Counted from the stretch's first letter, positions 10,288 through 20,322 are shown. The stretch: 64,000 nucleotides of DNA from Centrapalus pauciflorus (GCA_020465985.1 JAANYP010007214.1:1-64000); one strand, 5' to 3'. Numbers and translations are program-made. Notes: a model not told the origin generated them from the sequence alone.

Positions 10288-11642
10288 AGATGGCCAACGT
10301 GGAATCTGATAACTCTAAGGTTAGTCTTTCTAATTCTCTATTTCGTGATTTATGTGCTTTATGTGTTACTTCTAACGATAGGTTAAATCTAGTCTTAGAC
10401 TCACATAAGACCATAGCTGCTCAAAATGAAAACTTGAAAATAGAAAATGCTAGCCTCAATGATATAAAACAAGATTTAAAAGAAAAGCTTAAGGCTGATG
10501 CTCAAGATGTAACCGTTCTAAAAGACAAGCTGAGTGAGCAGTGTGTTAGGATAGAACTTATGTATGAGCACGTAGAGGCCTTGACCAAAAGTCTGAAAGA
10601 CAAGGACATAGAGCTAGCCGAGACCAAGGTTAAGGTAGCAGAGGCAAATAGTAAGTTGGAAAAGTTTAGGAATTCGAGCCTAAACCTAGGGAAAGTCTTA
10701 GATGCCCAAAGACAGTCTAAGAAGCCTGTAGGTCTAGGTTTTCACGAAATTCCTCCACCTTTCAATGATAACTATGTGCCTCAGCCTCAGGAGAAAACTG
10801 ACAAGTCAGTAGTTTTAGAGGACCTACCTGAACCTACACCTGAGCCTAAAGTTGAAAAAACACCTAAGGTGACTGACTCAACCGTCAAGGTCAAGCAAGT
10901 GAAATTTGTGTCTTCCTCCAGTGAAACACCTGCAGGAAAACAGAAAATTTCATGGGCTGACCAGGTCGAAGAGACAGACACTGAAGATGTACCAAAGGCA
11001 TTAGACACTAATGAGACACCTAGATCTAAGGGACCAACCAAAAAGTCCATGGATAAGATGTCTTGCTTTAGATGTCACGAGAAAGGGCACGTTGCTTCTC
11101 ACTGTCCTAATAGGAAAGCTGATGTTACATCTAAGACAGTGAATCCAACACCTGTTAAGCCCTCACCAAGAGTGGCGAGCACTAGTATTTCTCAGAGTAC
11201 CGAGAAAACTGTGTAGGCCGCACCAAAACCTGTTGTGAAACAAACACCGGTTAAGGTTGGACCAAAAGAAGTGGTTAGGACAAATTCACCGAATCGTGTC
11301 TTTAATCAATCTAGGTCAGCACCTCAGCAAGTCTATAGGAGCACCACACCTAGCAGGTCACACACTCCAGTTAGGTCACATACTCCTGTTAGACAATATG
11401 TTCCGGTAAAAGCTCAGGGATCACAGTCTGAAATGCATTATAATAAGACTTATTCTAGAGCATCACAACAAATGCCTACTCAAAGGCAAAGAGTGAATCT
11501 AAATCACTCGGCACCACAACAGAATTCAGTTCAAAGGCCCAATTCACCTGAAAGGCGAGATGGGTACTTGAAAGAGTTCAAGTATGTGGACGAGAATGGT
11601 ATTACCAAGTCAGTCATGGCTTGGGTTCCCCGTGATAACTAA
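10288..11642 (+). pseudogene. gag: Copia-1 gag, C-terminal part with one nonsense codon
   Basis: In frame from ATG at 10290 (residue ~509 of the Copia-4 Gag). It holds a long coiled-coil region (LNDIKQDLKEKLKADAQ through ELAETKVKVAEANSKLEKF), a linker rich in Pro, Ser and Thr, and a CCHC knuckle CFRCHEKGHVASHC. TAG at 11214-11216 interrupts the frame where Copia-4 has CAG; the same frame then stays open to TAA at 11640-11642, after PRDN. The break is a single C-to-T change, typical of methylated plant DNA. Confidence 0.9.
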
Positions 11643-11664
11643 CCTATTTTTCTTTCATGTGCAG
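11640..11664 (+). other. Gag stop overlapping a branch-point-like and 3' splice-site-like signal
   Basis: The gag TAA lies inside ACTAAC, a good match to a plant branch point, followed by a T-rich run and ATGTGCAG just before the first pol codon (GAG, 11665). The same arrangement is found at 52098-52121, and on the minus strand at 43480-43503 and 25964-25987. Here one extra T puts pol in the +1 frame relative to gag; in the other three, gag and pol share a frame with the stop between them. Splicing is inferred only. Confidence 0.45.
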
Positions 11665-14600
11665 GAGATAACTACCGGTCCAAACAACAAGTGGTTCGTC
11701 GACAGTGGTTGCCCCAGGCATATGACGGGGGAAAGAAGTCTTCTCACAGACTTCAAGGGGGGTAGTAGGGGATTTGTATCATTCGCGGGCAACAAAGGAG
11801 GAAATATCACTGGAACTGGAGAAGTCACTAATGGGACGATTACATTGGATCAAGTTTATCACGTTGATAAACTGGTTCATAATCTCATTAGTGTATCTCA
11901 AATCTGTGATAAGAAAAACTCGGTGTTATTTACTGACACTGAGGCGTTAGTGCTAAAGCCGGGATTCAAGATACCTGAAGATTGGATATTGATGCGGGCT
12001 CCAAGGAAGAATGACTTGTACATGCTCGATATGAACAAGCCAGATAATTCGATGGGTCCGATCTGCTTACTATCAAAAGCTTCGGAGACGGAATCGGTTT
12101 TGTGGCACAGACGCATGGCTCACTTGCACCTAAGGAAAATGAACTACATAACGAAGAATGGTTTGGTGCAAGGTGTGCCTTTGAAGAGCTTTCAATTTGA
12201 AGACAAGTGTCTACCGTGCATGAAGGGCAACCAACATAAAAAGACACACAAGTCCAAGAAGCTGAATTCCATAACCTCGACATTCGATTTGTTGCATATG
12301 GACCTTTTCGGCCCAATCAACAAAAGGAGTATTGGAGGTAGTTGGTTTTGCTTAGTTATCACTGACGATTACTCACGGTTTTCTTGGGTTTTTTTTTTAG
12401 GTACGAAGGACGAGACGGCTACAAAGCTCATCGGGTTCTTAGACCAAGTGGAGAATTCCTACGGAACAAGGGTTAAAAATATACGTAGTGATAATGGGAC
12501 TGAATTTAAAAACTCTGTAATTGGTGTATATTGCCTATCAAAGGGCATCGTGCATCAATTCAGTGCACCATATGAACCACAACAGAATGGGGTGGCCGAA
12601 TGTAAAAACAGAACATTGATTGAGGCTGCAAGGACTATGCTTTCGGATTCAAAGCTTCCTACCATGTTTTGGGGGGAGGCAGTGAATACCGCGTGCCACA
12701 TTTTAAACCGAGTCCTTACAGTCAAATCAATGAACAAAACATGCTATGAAATTTTGAATAAACGGCCACCTAACTTAACTGGATTCGAACCGTTTGGAGT
12801 ACCATGCACACTTTTAAGAACAAAACATCAACCGAAGTTTGGTGAAAAGGCTGACGAAGGATACTTCCTAGGTTATGTGCCAAACTCACCAAACAAACGG
12901 GTGTTTAACAAAACAACTGGTACTGTGGAGATTGTGTATAACATTGAAGTCACAAGTTATACACATGACCCCCAAACTGGTCCGGAATGGATATTTGACT
13001 ATGATAAGTTATTTGAGTCATTTAACATTCCTCTGGATGATAATGCAGGTACAATCGAGAAGGACTTGGCGACGTTGCATCTGAACGACGATGGCCAAAT
13101 CTTTCCAAGGACCACGTTCGAATCTACTTCCGAGCCTACTGCGACTGTAGATGGGTCTCCAGAAGTTGCTGATCAAGAGGCACCTACCACTGAGAATCAG
13201 ACTCAAGCTTCAAGTTCCAACTCTGAGGAAAATGTCCGCGAGGAGGAAAATGTAGAAGCTGAGCCTGTTCCCCCTTTAGGTGAAATAGGATCCAACTTAG
13301 GAGATAATCTAAGGGTAGACGAAATAGAGACCTCTAGGATTAACAAGAATCATCCTATAGATAGCATCATAGGAAATCCTAACGAGGGTGTGAGGACTCG
13401 GAGTAGTGTAAATAACAACACTGTGTTGTTATCGATGATAAACGACTCCGAGGCATATCATACATGTCTATATTCGTGTTTCATATCGCAAGTAGAGCCC
13501 AAAAATGTGCAAATGGCACTTAAGGACAACTCCTGGGTTGAAGCGATGCAGGAAGAACTTTCACAATTTAGGAAACTAAAAGTGTGGGAGTTAGTTCCGT
13601 TACCTCGAGGGGAGATTGCAATAGGAACCAAATGGGTTTTTAAGTGCAAAAGAGACGATCGGGGTATAGTCACGCGCAACAAGGCGAGATTAGTTGTAAA
13701 GGGTTTCAACCAAGAGGAGGGAATCGATTACAACGAAGTGTTTGCACCTGTAGCAAGGTTAGAAGCAATTAGGTTGTTTTTAGCTTTTGCCTCCTTCAAA
13801 GGATTTAAAGTATATCAACTGGACGTTAAGAGTGCTTTCCTGTATGGGAAAGTGAAGGAGTTGGTGTATGTAGAACAACCGCCCGGGTTTACAGATCCTA
13901 AATATCCTGATAGAGTATATCGCTTAGATAAGGCTCTTTATGGATTACATCAGGCACCTAGGGCGTGGTATGAGACTCTATCCAAACATCTGTTAGAAAA
14001 TGGCTTTGAGAGGGGTAGGATAGATAGTACTCTATTTGTGAAGAGAAAGGGAGATCACTTTATCTTGGTACAAGTGTACGTCGATGATATCATTTTTGGA
14101 TCATCAGACGAACAGATGTGCAAAGATTTTGAGAAGGTGATGAAGTCTAAGTTCGAGATGAGTGCTATGGGGGAGTTGAATTTCTTTTTGGGGTTACAAG
14201 TTGACCAGAAGAAGGAAGGCATGTTTATCCATCAGACCAAGTATGTCTATGACATATTGGAACGGTTTGGGATGGAAGGAACAAAGTTGACTGCCCATTT
14301 CAGCACGCCGATTCAAGTGAATCACAATCTCGGGCCGGGTACTGAAAGTGATTCCGATGTGGATCCGACTTTATATCGGGCCATGATTGGGTCACTTATG
14401 TATTTAACTGCTTCAAGACCTGACATAATGTTTGCTGTGTGTATTTGTGCTAGGTTTCAAGCGAATCCGAAGGAGATGCATATGAAAGCTGTGAAGCGGA
14501 TTCTACGATACCTCAAGTCGAAACCGAAGCTGGGACTTTGGTATCACGCGGAGGGAGATCTAGAGTTGGAAGCGTTCACAGATTCTGACTACGGAGGATG

Positions 14601-15033
14601 CAGCTTGACGCGCAAATCAACGACTGGAGGTTGTCAGTTCCTCGGAGGGAGATTGGTGTCCTGGCAATGCAAGAAACAAACATCGGTAGCCGTGTCAACG
14701 TGCGAGGCCGAGTATGTTGCTGCTGGTAGTTGCTGTTCACAGGTTTTGTGGATACAACAACAATTGCGGGATTACGGTTTGGCTTATACTCAAACTCCAA
14801 TTAGGATAGACAATCAATCTACAATTGCGATAACAAATAATCCAGTTAAACACAGTAAAACAAAGCACATAGACATAAGGCATCATTTTATTCGTGATTG
14901 TGCTGAAAAGAACTTGATAAAACTGGTAAAAGTGGCAACTGAAGATAATAATGCTGATTTATTTACCAAAGCGTTTGATAAGTCACGTTTTGAGTATTTA
15001 ATTCAACTTAATGGAATGCGCAACCCAGAGTAA
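11665..15033 (+). CDS. pol: Copia-1 Pol polyprotein (protease, integrase, RT, RNase H), intact
   Basis: About 1122 codons without a stop. Order: retropepsin site WFVDSGCPRHMTG (Asp near residue 13; Pro where other copies have Ser); integrase zinc domain LWHRRMAHLHLRKM...CLPCMKG near 145-190; integrase core with Asp in HMDLFGP (~213), Asp in RSDNGTEF (~274) and Glu in NGVAECKNR (~309; Cys replaces the usual Arg); RT from WVFKCKRDD (~655) with YVDDIIFGS (~805); RNase H with TDSDYGGCS (~972), STCEAEYVAA and HIDIRHHFIRD. It ends LNGMRNPE. Domain order protease-integrase-RT-RNase H defines Ty1/Copia. I put the mature start at GAG after the acceptor-like CAG, because upstream codons overlap gag in another frame. 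Confidence 0.93.
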   Translation, partial: EITTGPNNKWFVDSGCPRHMTGERSLLTDFKGGSRGFVSFAGNKGGNITGTGEVTNGTITLDQVYHVDKLVHNLISVSQICDKKNSVLFTDTEALVLKPGFKIPEDWILMRAPRKNDLYMLDMNKPDNSMGPICLLSKASETESVLWHRRMAHLHLRKMNYITKNGLVQGVPLKSFQFEDKCLPCMKGNQHKKTHKSKKLNSITSTFDLLHMDLFGPINKRSIGGSWFCLVITDDYSRFSWVFFLGTKDETATKLIGFLDQVENSYGTRVKNIRSDNGTEFKNSVIGVYCLSKGIVHQFSAPYEPQQNGVAECKNRTLIEAARTMLSDSKLPTMFWGEAVNTACHILNRVLTVKSMNKTCYEILNKRPPNLTGFEPFGVPCTLLRTKHQPKFGEKADEGYFLGYVPNSPNKRVFNKTTGTVEIVYNIEVTSYTHDPQTGPEWIFDYDKLFESFNIPLDDNAGTIEKDLATLHLNDDGQIFPRTTFESTSEPTATVDGSPEVADQEAPTTENQTQASSSNSEENVREEENVEAEPVPPLGEIGSNLGDNLRVDEIETSRINKNHPIDSIIGNPNEGVRTRSSVNNNTVLLSMINDSEAYHTCLYSCFISQVEPKNVQMALKDNSWVEAMQEELSQFRKLKVWELVPLPRGEIAIGTKWVFKCKRDDRGIVTRNKARLVVKGFNQEEGIDYNEVFAPVARLEAIRLFLAFASFKGFKVYQLDVKSAFLYGKVKELVYVEQPPGFTDPKYPDRVYRLDKALYGLHQAPRAWYETLSKHLLENGFERGRIDSTLFVKRKGDHFILVQVYVDDIIFGSSDEQMCKDFEKVMKSKFEMSAMGELNFFLGLQVDQKKEGMFIHQTKYVYDILERFGMEGTKLTAHFSTPIQVNHNLGPGTESDSDVDPTLYRAMIGSLMYLTASRPDIMFAVCICARFQANPKEMHMKAVKRILRYLKSKPKLGLWYHAEGDLELEAFTDSDYGGCSLTRKSTTGGCQFLGGRLVSWQCKKQTSVAVSTCEAEYVAAGSCCSQVLWIQQQLRDYGLAYTQTPIRIDNQSTIAITNNPVKHSKTKHIDIRHHFIRDCAEKNLIKLVKVATEDNNADLFTKAFDKSRFEYLIQLNGMRNPE

Positions 15034-15197
15034 ATTGACCTTAGTAGTATTTTATTTCCTTTTATAGTTGTTATATTTCTTTCTTTTTAGTGTAGTCTGC
15101 TATTTAGGAAAGTTTCTAATTTAGGAAAGTTTCTATTTTTAGTAAGTTTCTATTTTTAGTAAGTTAGTAGATTAGCTTAGTTTAATGCGTTTTGCTA

Positions 15198-15265
15198 TGA
15201 AAAACAAAAGAAAAAAGAGAGAAAATTACAAAAATACAAAAAAAAGAGAATATCAGAAAAGGAGT
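15198..15265 (+). promoter_or_regulatory. A/G-rich tract downstream of pol (possible central polypurine tract)
   Basis: About 68 nt almost entirely A and G, with runs such as AAAAAAGAGAGAAAA and AGAAAAGGAG. It recurs at 55677-55745 and, reversed, near 22490-22565. It could be an extra plus-strand priming site or a spacer; no direct evidence separates these. Confidence 0.35.
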
Positions 15266-15610
15266 TAAGTCTTAGATACATAGGTTCAAAGTGACGAAAA
15301 TTAGCACCGTCGTTACAGACTCTAAGTGTTTAGGCTTTCACACATAATGCAACTAAATCCTAAGTGTTATACTTTATTTAGTTCGATGTGTTGGTAGGCA
15401 TAATACATATAGGGAATCACAAGGCTAATAAAATATTCTAGAAAAAATCAAGCGTGTCACTAACTTAGATGTACGACCAATCGGTCTTAATTTTTATGTA
15501 CAAGACATACAAACATTGAGTCTAAATGAGGTATGCAAATTTTCTGGGGATGTATGGCAACATCAAATACATCTGAAAATGGAAAGAATAGAAATATCAT
15601 ATAAAACTGA

Positions 15611-15795
15611 GAGTCGAAAACATGCAACTCTGTTGTACGTAAGTACAGACCTGTTGTCTCTGTTTAGATTCGGGTTAGCAGACATGTCGCTTTGTTGTAC
15701 GTCAGTACAGACCTGTCACCGCTATCTGCTAACTTTAAAGTTAAACCTTAAGTCGAACTAAGACACTTTGTTGTATGAGAATACAGACCTGTGTC
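15611..15795 (+). other. Three consecutive RNA hairpins, Copia-1
   Basis: Each hairpin has an apical stem TGTAC-4 nt-GTACA (third copy TGTAT-GAGA-ATACA) set in TTTGTTGTAC...CAGACCTGT. Outer stems: GAGTC 15611-15615 with GATTC 15667-15671 plus AAACA/TGTTT; GTTAGCAGA 15674-15682 with TCTGCTAAC 15725-15733; GACAC 15762-15766 with GTGTC 15791-15795. Homologous hairpins in other copies have different stem bases that still pair. A role in RNA export, packaging, splicing or translation is possible; none is shown. Confidence 0.75.
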
Positions 15796-16426
15796 CGATG
15801 TTTGTCTTTTAAAGAAAGTTTGCAAATACCAACAAGTTAGAAATTTTGTCTGTGTGCCTTGATCATAAAAGTATGTCTATGTCTGAGTCACGTAAGATAA
15901 TTTCCTGATAAATAAAAAGGCCAAGGGATATTCCGAAATGTAGAATGTTTAACAGGGTAAAATACCAACAATCGGCTAAATGGGTATGTCACGACAAACA
16001 ATCAAAGGAATTCAAAAATTCCTAAGTGTGAAAGTTTAAGTACTGAAAGTTAGTATCGGACATCGCTATCTGATTGAACCTTTCTTAGACTATACTCATC
16101 AAAAATATGGTGTTAAGTATTTAGCTTAGATTGTAAATTTTCTTAAGTCTAGATTAAATTTTTGGTCAAAATTTTATTTTACTTTATTTTATTTTTACCT
16201 TAGTTTATTTTATTTCATTTTAGTTTAGTTTAATTTTTACTTAGGTAAAAGGTCAAAAATTACTGAGGGTGCATTCAAAGTTGAATAAAATAATCAATGC
16301 GTGAAATATCTGAGCTTAGGGTAAAAGATTTGGCATAGTTTATCTGGTTACACTACACAGTAGAAAATAGTTGGTAAAAGTTGAAAATATTTCAAAATTT
16401 CCGAAATTTTTCTAAGTGTTGGAAAT

Positions 16427-16504
16427 TTCGAATCTAAGACAGACTCGAATGTGAGATACTTCGAATCTGTCAGTAGACTCGAAATTGCATAGACTCGAAG
16501 GTAG
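16427..16504 (+). repeat. TTCGAATCT/AGACTCGAA motif cluster upstream of the internal TATA box
   Basis: Five to six motif copies in 78 bp end directly before the TATA box at 16509; more follow downstream (16555-16620 and 16920-17085). Copia-1 and Copia-4 LTRs have the same arrangement of motifs before their TATA-like box. Confidence 0.75.
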
Positions 16505-16508
16505 GTAG

Positions 16509-16516
16509 TATAAATA
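16509..16516 (+). promoter_or_regulatory. Internal TATA box for the extra ORF, Copia-1
   Basis: TATAAATA in GGTAGTATAAATAGGTCCACAGTG. A TATA-like box with the same surroundings occurs at 56985 and on the minus strand at 21270-21277, 33847-33854 and 38751-38758 (the last weaker, TATTTAAA). Distance to the donor-like AG|GT is 162-166 nt in four copies and 144 nt in Copia-2. Confidence 0.6.
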
Positions 16517-16675
16517 GGTCCACAGTGATGGCATTTATTTCTTACTACCCTCGAATCTGATTTCTCGAATCTGTCTTTGGCGATCTCGAATCTATTCTCG
16601 AGTCTATCGAATCTCTACTAAACGACATTTCGTCGAGTTTGAAGTCTTTGTGTTCGATTCTAATCTCATATCTAG

Positions 16676-17241
16676 GTATAATCAACAGGATTGTACAAGA
16701 TTTTGGTGGTTTAATACACAAATTTGGACTTAAACATCACATTTTGAAGTTTTATTGGTCAAAATAGGGTTATTCATAAATAACTAAGTTAGGACCTATA
16801 AAATATCAAATTAAAGGCATAAATCAGTGATTAGAACTTAGTTGAACTAAAGTATGTGATTTACCTAGTTCAAAATGGTTAAAATCTTGGATTTTTGTTG
16901 AAAAAGGAGATGTCGGCCTTTCGAATCTGATAATGGATTCGAATCTGATCATGGGTTTCTCGAATCTATCAATAGATTCGAGATGACCAGATATTCGAAT
17001 CTGTCCATCAGACTCGAATAGGGTATATTCGAATCTGTCCATACTTTCGAATATGGGCACTTCGAATCTGTTACTCTCGATTCTGTACCTCATTTATTTT
17101 GTTGAATTTAAATTTTATTAAACTTGTGAAATTTAATTGTGTTAGATTTTGTATTTAATCAAATACAAGATAAAACAAATTTGAATTTAAACAAGTTTAT
17201 TGATTTTTAATAATAATCCAACAATTTTATGTATTGTGCAG
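16676..17241 (+). other. Predicted leader intron of the extra ORF, Copia-1 (566 nt)
   Basis: Donor-like TCTAG|GTATAATC at 16675/16676 and acceptor-like TTATGTATTGTGCAG ending at 17241, 2 nt before ATG. The interior becomes strongly AT-rich toward its end, as plant introns do. Matching pairs bound 57151-57719, 33691-33196 (minus) and 38592-38097 (minus). Inferred from sequence only. Confidence 0.55.
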
Positions 17242-17243
17242 AT

Positions 17244-18062
17244 ATGGCGCTTCGTGCTTTTGTCCCTAAGCACAATATGGTTCTTAATCCAGATAATCAT
17301 ATCCCTGAGGCGCAGGGTTTTCGTGAAGTGTTGGACTTCTTAGGTGAATCCAGAATTAGCTACGCTTTGTTTCAGAATATTCCGATTGTAATCTCATATG
17401 TGCGGCAGTTCTATGATCACTTACAAGTTGATTGCTCTGTCACCCCGACAGTGCTGAGAACAAGGATCGCAGGGCAACCGTTGGTATTCTCTGCCGATAT
17501 GCTGCGTCAAGTGTTGCAGCTAGGATCTGAGGAAGAGGAGTCTGGGCCCATTGATTTTCCACTAAATATTAGGCAAGCGGCTTTTCAACGAATGGGTTAC
17601 AGTCTAGATGTAACAAAGTCGTCATATATGAAGAGTGGCCTGATTGGGCAATGGCGTTTCTTGGTCCATGTCTTCATGGTCTGTTTTGCACCGAAGAAAG
17701 CTGGATTTGATTACATTGTATCAAAAATCCAATCAGCAATGATCGCGATGGTGTACAATAAGAAGTTTAGTTTCTCGCAGCTGATTTTCTCAGAATTTAT
17801 TCATCAAATCACGGCTCCTGAGAGAGAAAGGTTCCTGTTGTATCCGAGGTTCGTGATGATGTTGATACGTCACTTTTTGCCAAGTCTGCCACAATCGAAT
17901 GATTCTTTGAGCGTAAATGTAATGGAAAAACGCATATTTGCTGATTGTTCCTCACACCGAGGAAGATTGGCTGTTCCTACTGCTCGTCCGTTGTTTGGAG
18001 CTATCTTAGACAGGAACTTTGTGGCACCTGATAATGCCAACTGGGCATGTGAAATAGAAGTT

Positions 18063-18096
<34 letters not shown>

Positions 18097-20276
18097 CGCA
18101 TCAGCAACCGCATCAGACTCGTGTTCGTCCACGTGATCCAAGGCGAAGACAAAGAGATATTACAACTCAGTCTCAGGCGTCTAGGCCTTCTACGAGTCAG
18201 CCAGAGCCAGAGGTACAGGAAGCAGGGCCTTCAAGTGCCAATCCAGAAACCGAGCAAATAGCCCAAACATTGGAGGAAATATGGGCTTCGGGTCCGCATG
18301 CAAATGAAGATGTTGCAGCAGCATTGGTGGATGAGCTGCTGAGTCCGCCTGGAGATAATGATGATATATTTCGTGATGTTGACGACTATGAGCCAGAGGG
18401 GGCTGAGGCAGGATTGACATCTTCGGAATCTGAAACCGAATCAGATGAAGTTCATGAGGTGGTGACTACCGAAACTGGAAGTTGTTTTGAGACTTATGGT
18501 TCTAGATTGATTGTCAATCAAGGTGGTTCGAGGAGGAGAGAGACCAGGGAATTGGAGGAGTCCGATTATGAAGAAGAAGAGATTGCTACGTTAGTGACGA
18601 GGCCACGCGCAAAACGTCATAGATTCATGCAAGGATCCTCGTCAGTCTCCGCAGAACAACCAGAAACTCCTCAATCTCAAAACCCTCAACCTCAAGAACA
18701 AGAACCTCAAACCAACATTCCACCACCACCACCTCACGATGATCCTTATATTCCATCACCAATCACTCCAACTCCAATTCAGTCCATCCCATCAACCTCA
18801 TCCTCATACGCCGACAATCAAAGGTTTCAGCAGCTCAAAGCGCGAGTCGATTTCCAAAATATCCAAATCTTAGGCCTAACAAAGGCAGTCGGCGAGATTC
18901 AGACTCATAATGCCGATCTAAAGAAGATAGTGGACACAGTTCAGGAAGAGAACTTAGAGCTGAAGGCCTTTGTTTGCGATCAGTCAGCCGAGATAAGGTC
19001 GATGCGCTCCCTTATTGAGCAGTTAATGAAGAATCTACAGGCTCAGGGGGAGACATCGTGCCGTGATCAGGAAGCACAGAGACCGAGAGATGAAGATGAT
19101 GAAGACAACCAAGGCAATGATCCCAGCCCACAAAGACAGAATGAGCCAGTAGATTTTTCTGCTGCTCAGACTGCTCAATCTGAGGGGGAGCCTAGTAAAA
19201 GGGGAGAAGTAGGAGGAGCGGGAGGAGAAGCTAGTTCTTCAAGGAATTTAGACAGCGACATGATCGATGCGCTGAAAGATATTGAAGAAGAGCTGATGGA
19301 GTTTGATTTTGAAGATGAAATGGAAGAGTTGGAGGAAGGGGAATTTATTCCAGATGATGTTGTTGACTGGAAATCAGATGATGAAGTGATAGAGGACGAG
19401 GACGATAATGTTAACGAAGTAGTAATCAATTCACAACCAGTCACTGAATTTTATGAGAGCTCAAATCATAATGTGATTGATATTGATTACATCAAGGTAG
19501 CCTCAGTCGAGGATAAAGAACTTGAGGAAGCTGAAAAAGAGCCATCTAGAGCTGATTTAATAAATCTTTGGTTCAAGAAGGAAGAAAAGAAAGAACAGCT
19601 GAAGATGAAGAAGACGATGAAAATTCCAAGTGCCGGAAACTTCTCTGGAGGCATTATTAGCTGGTTCTTTGACAGAGAACTGCAGCTGTTTATTTTGAAG
19701 AGAAGAGATGGCCTTCAATACTTGAGGCGGACACTGAAAACTTTTAATTCATTGCCCAAGATTGAAGTTAAAGAGTTAGCCTGGAAAGAACTGATCAACA
19801 TTGGAAATGATCCCTACGCGAGCGTTATTGAAAGAATTATAAGGAAAGAAGGGCGATCAGGCAGATTTGAGAGGCTTAAGCCGAGATCAGGCAAGAGGGT
19901 CGAGGATGGATCAAGAATAGATCCTCATACTGGAAGACCTTGGGCTAGAATGATCTATAAGCCAGTCAAATGCTTGAAAAGAGTGCCAATAAAGCCAATG
20001 CCACAAAATGTTTTGAGCAACATGAAGTGGTGGTACCTGGAGATTGATACTGCTGAAGCTATAATGGAGGATCAAGACGAGCAGGTAATTTTGAAGGTAT
20101 ACGACCCTCTGCATTTGATAAACCTATCTAAGGACGACCTGAAGAAGCTTCACGATCAGCCTATATTCTTCACTGAACCATGGAGATCTGAAGCCAGGAA
20201 GTTCCAAAAGGTAGTTAAAGTTTGTATAGAGGCAGGGTTATATGCAGGTAGTAGCGTCTATAGCTCTAGTACTTAA
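17244..20276 (+). CDS. Sirevirus-type extra ORF protein, intact (1010 aa)
   Basis: Function unknown. It occupies the place of the env-like ORF of Sireviruses. From the ATG after TGTGCAG: a conserved N-terminal domain (residues 1 to ~265: FVPKHNMVLNP, YVRQFYDHLQVDC, FSADMLRQVLQLG, MKSGLIGQW, LLYPRFVMMLIRHFLP); polyQ around 274-285; a long acidic Pro/Ser-rich linker; a coiled coil at about 527-600 (LKARVDFQN...IEQLMKNLQAQGE); a very acidic block; and a conserved basic C-terminal domain (~800-1010: SWFFDRELQLFILKRRDGL, AWKELINIGNDPYA, YDPLHLINLSKDDL). No convincing signal peptide or membrane helix, so an envelope role is doubtful. Differences from other copies are mostly at third codon positions, suggesting selection on the protein. 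Confidence 0.85.
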
Positions 20277-20310
20277 ATTTGATGTAATGTAAATAATTAG
20301 AAGCTATCGT

Positions 20311-20321
20311 CAAGGGGGAGT
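20311..20321 (+). promoter_or_regulatory. Polypurine tract, Copia-1
   Basis: AAGGGGGAG lies just upstream of the 3' LTR start TGTTGG, where plus-strand DNA synthesis is primed. It is preceded by AGAAGCTATCGTC, shared by the other copies. Confidence 0.85.
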
Positions 20322-20322
20322 C

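Larger units (their letters stand above)
15034..17243 (+). other. Copia-1 pol-to-extra-ORF intergenic region (2.2 kb, noncoding)
   Basis: No credible ORF. In order: a short minisatellite of AGTAAGTTTCTATTTTT-type units (15102-15164), a nearly pure purine tract (15198-15265), three hairpins (15611-15795), AT-rich sequence, a TTCGAA cluster (16427-16504), a TATA box (16509) and a predicted leader exon and intron (to 17241). The same order occurs in Copia-4 and, on the minus strand, in Copia-2 and Copia-3. Retaining over 2 kb of noncoding sequence in a mobile element suggests function. Confidence 0.85.

Noticed and set aside
10206..10289. N-terminal extension of the Copia-1 gag frame into the satellite
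   Set aside because: It crosses the N at 10287 and reads satellite sequence; the true gag start lies in missing sequence.
17244..20276. Calling the extra ORF an envelope gene
   Set aside because: No signal peptide, membrane span or fusion-type segment was seen; position alone does not support an envelope function.
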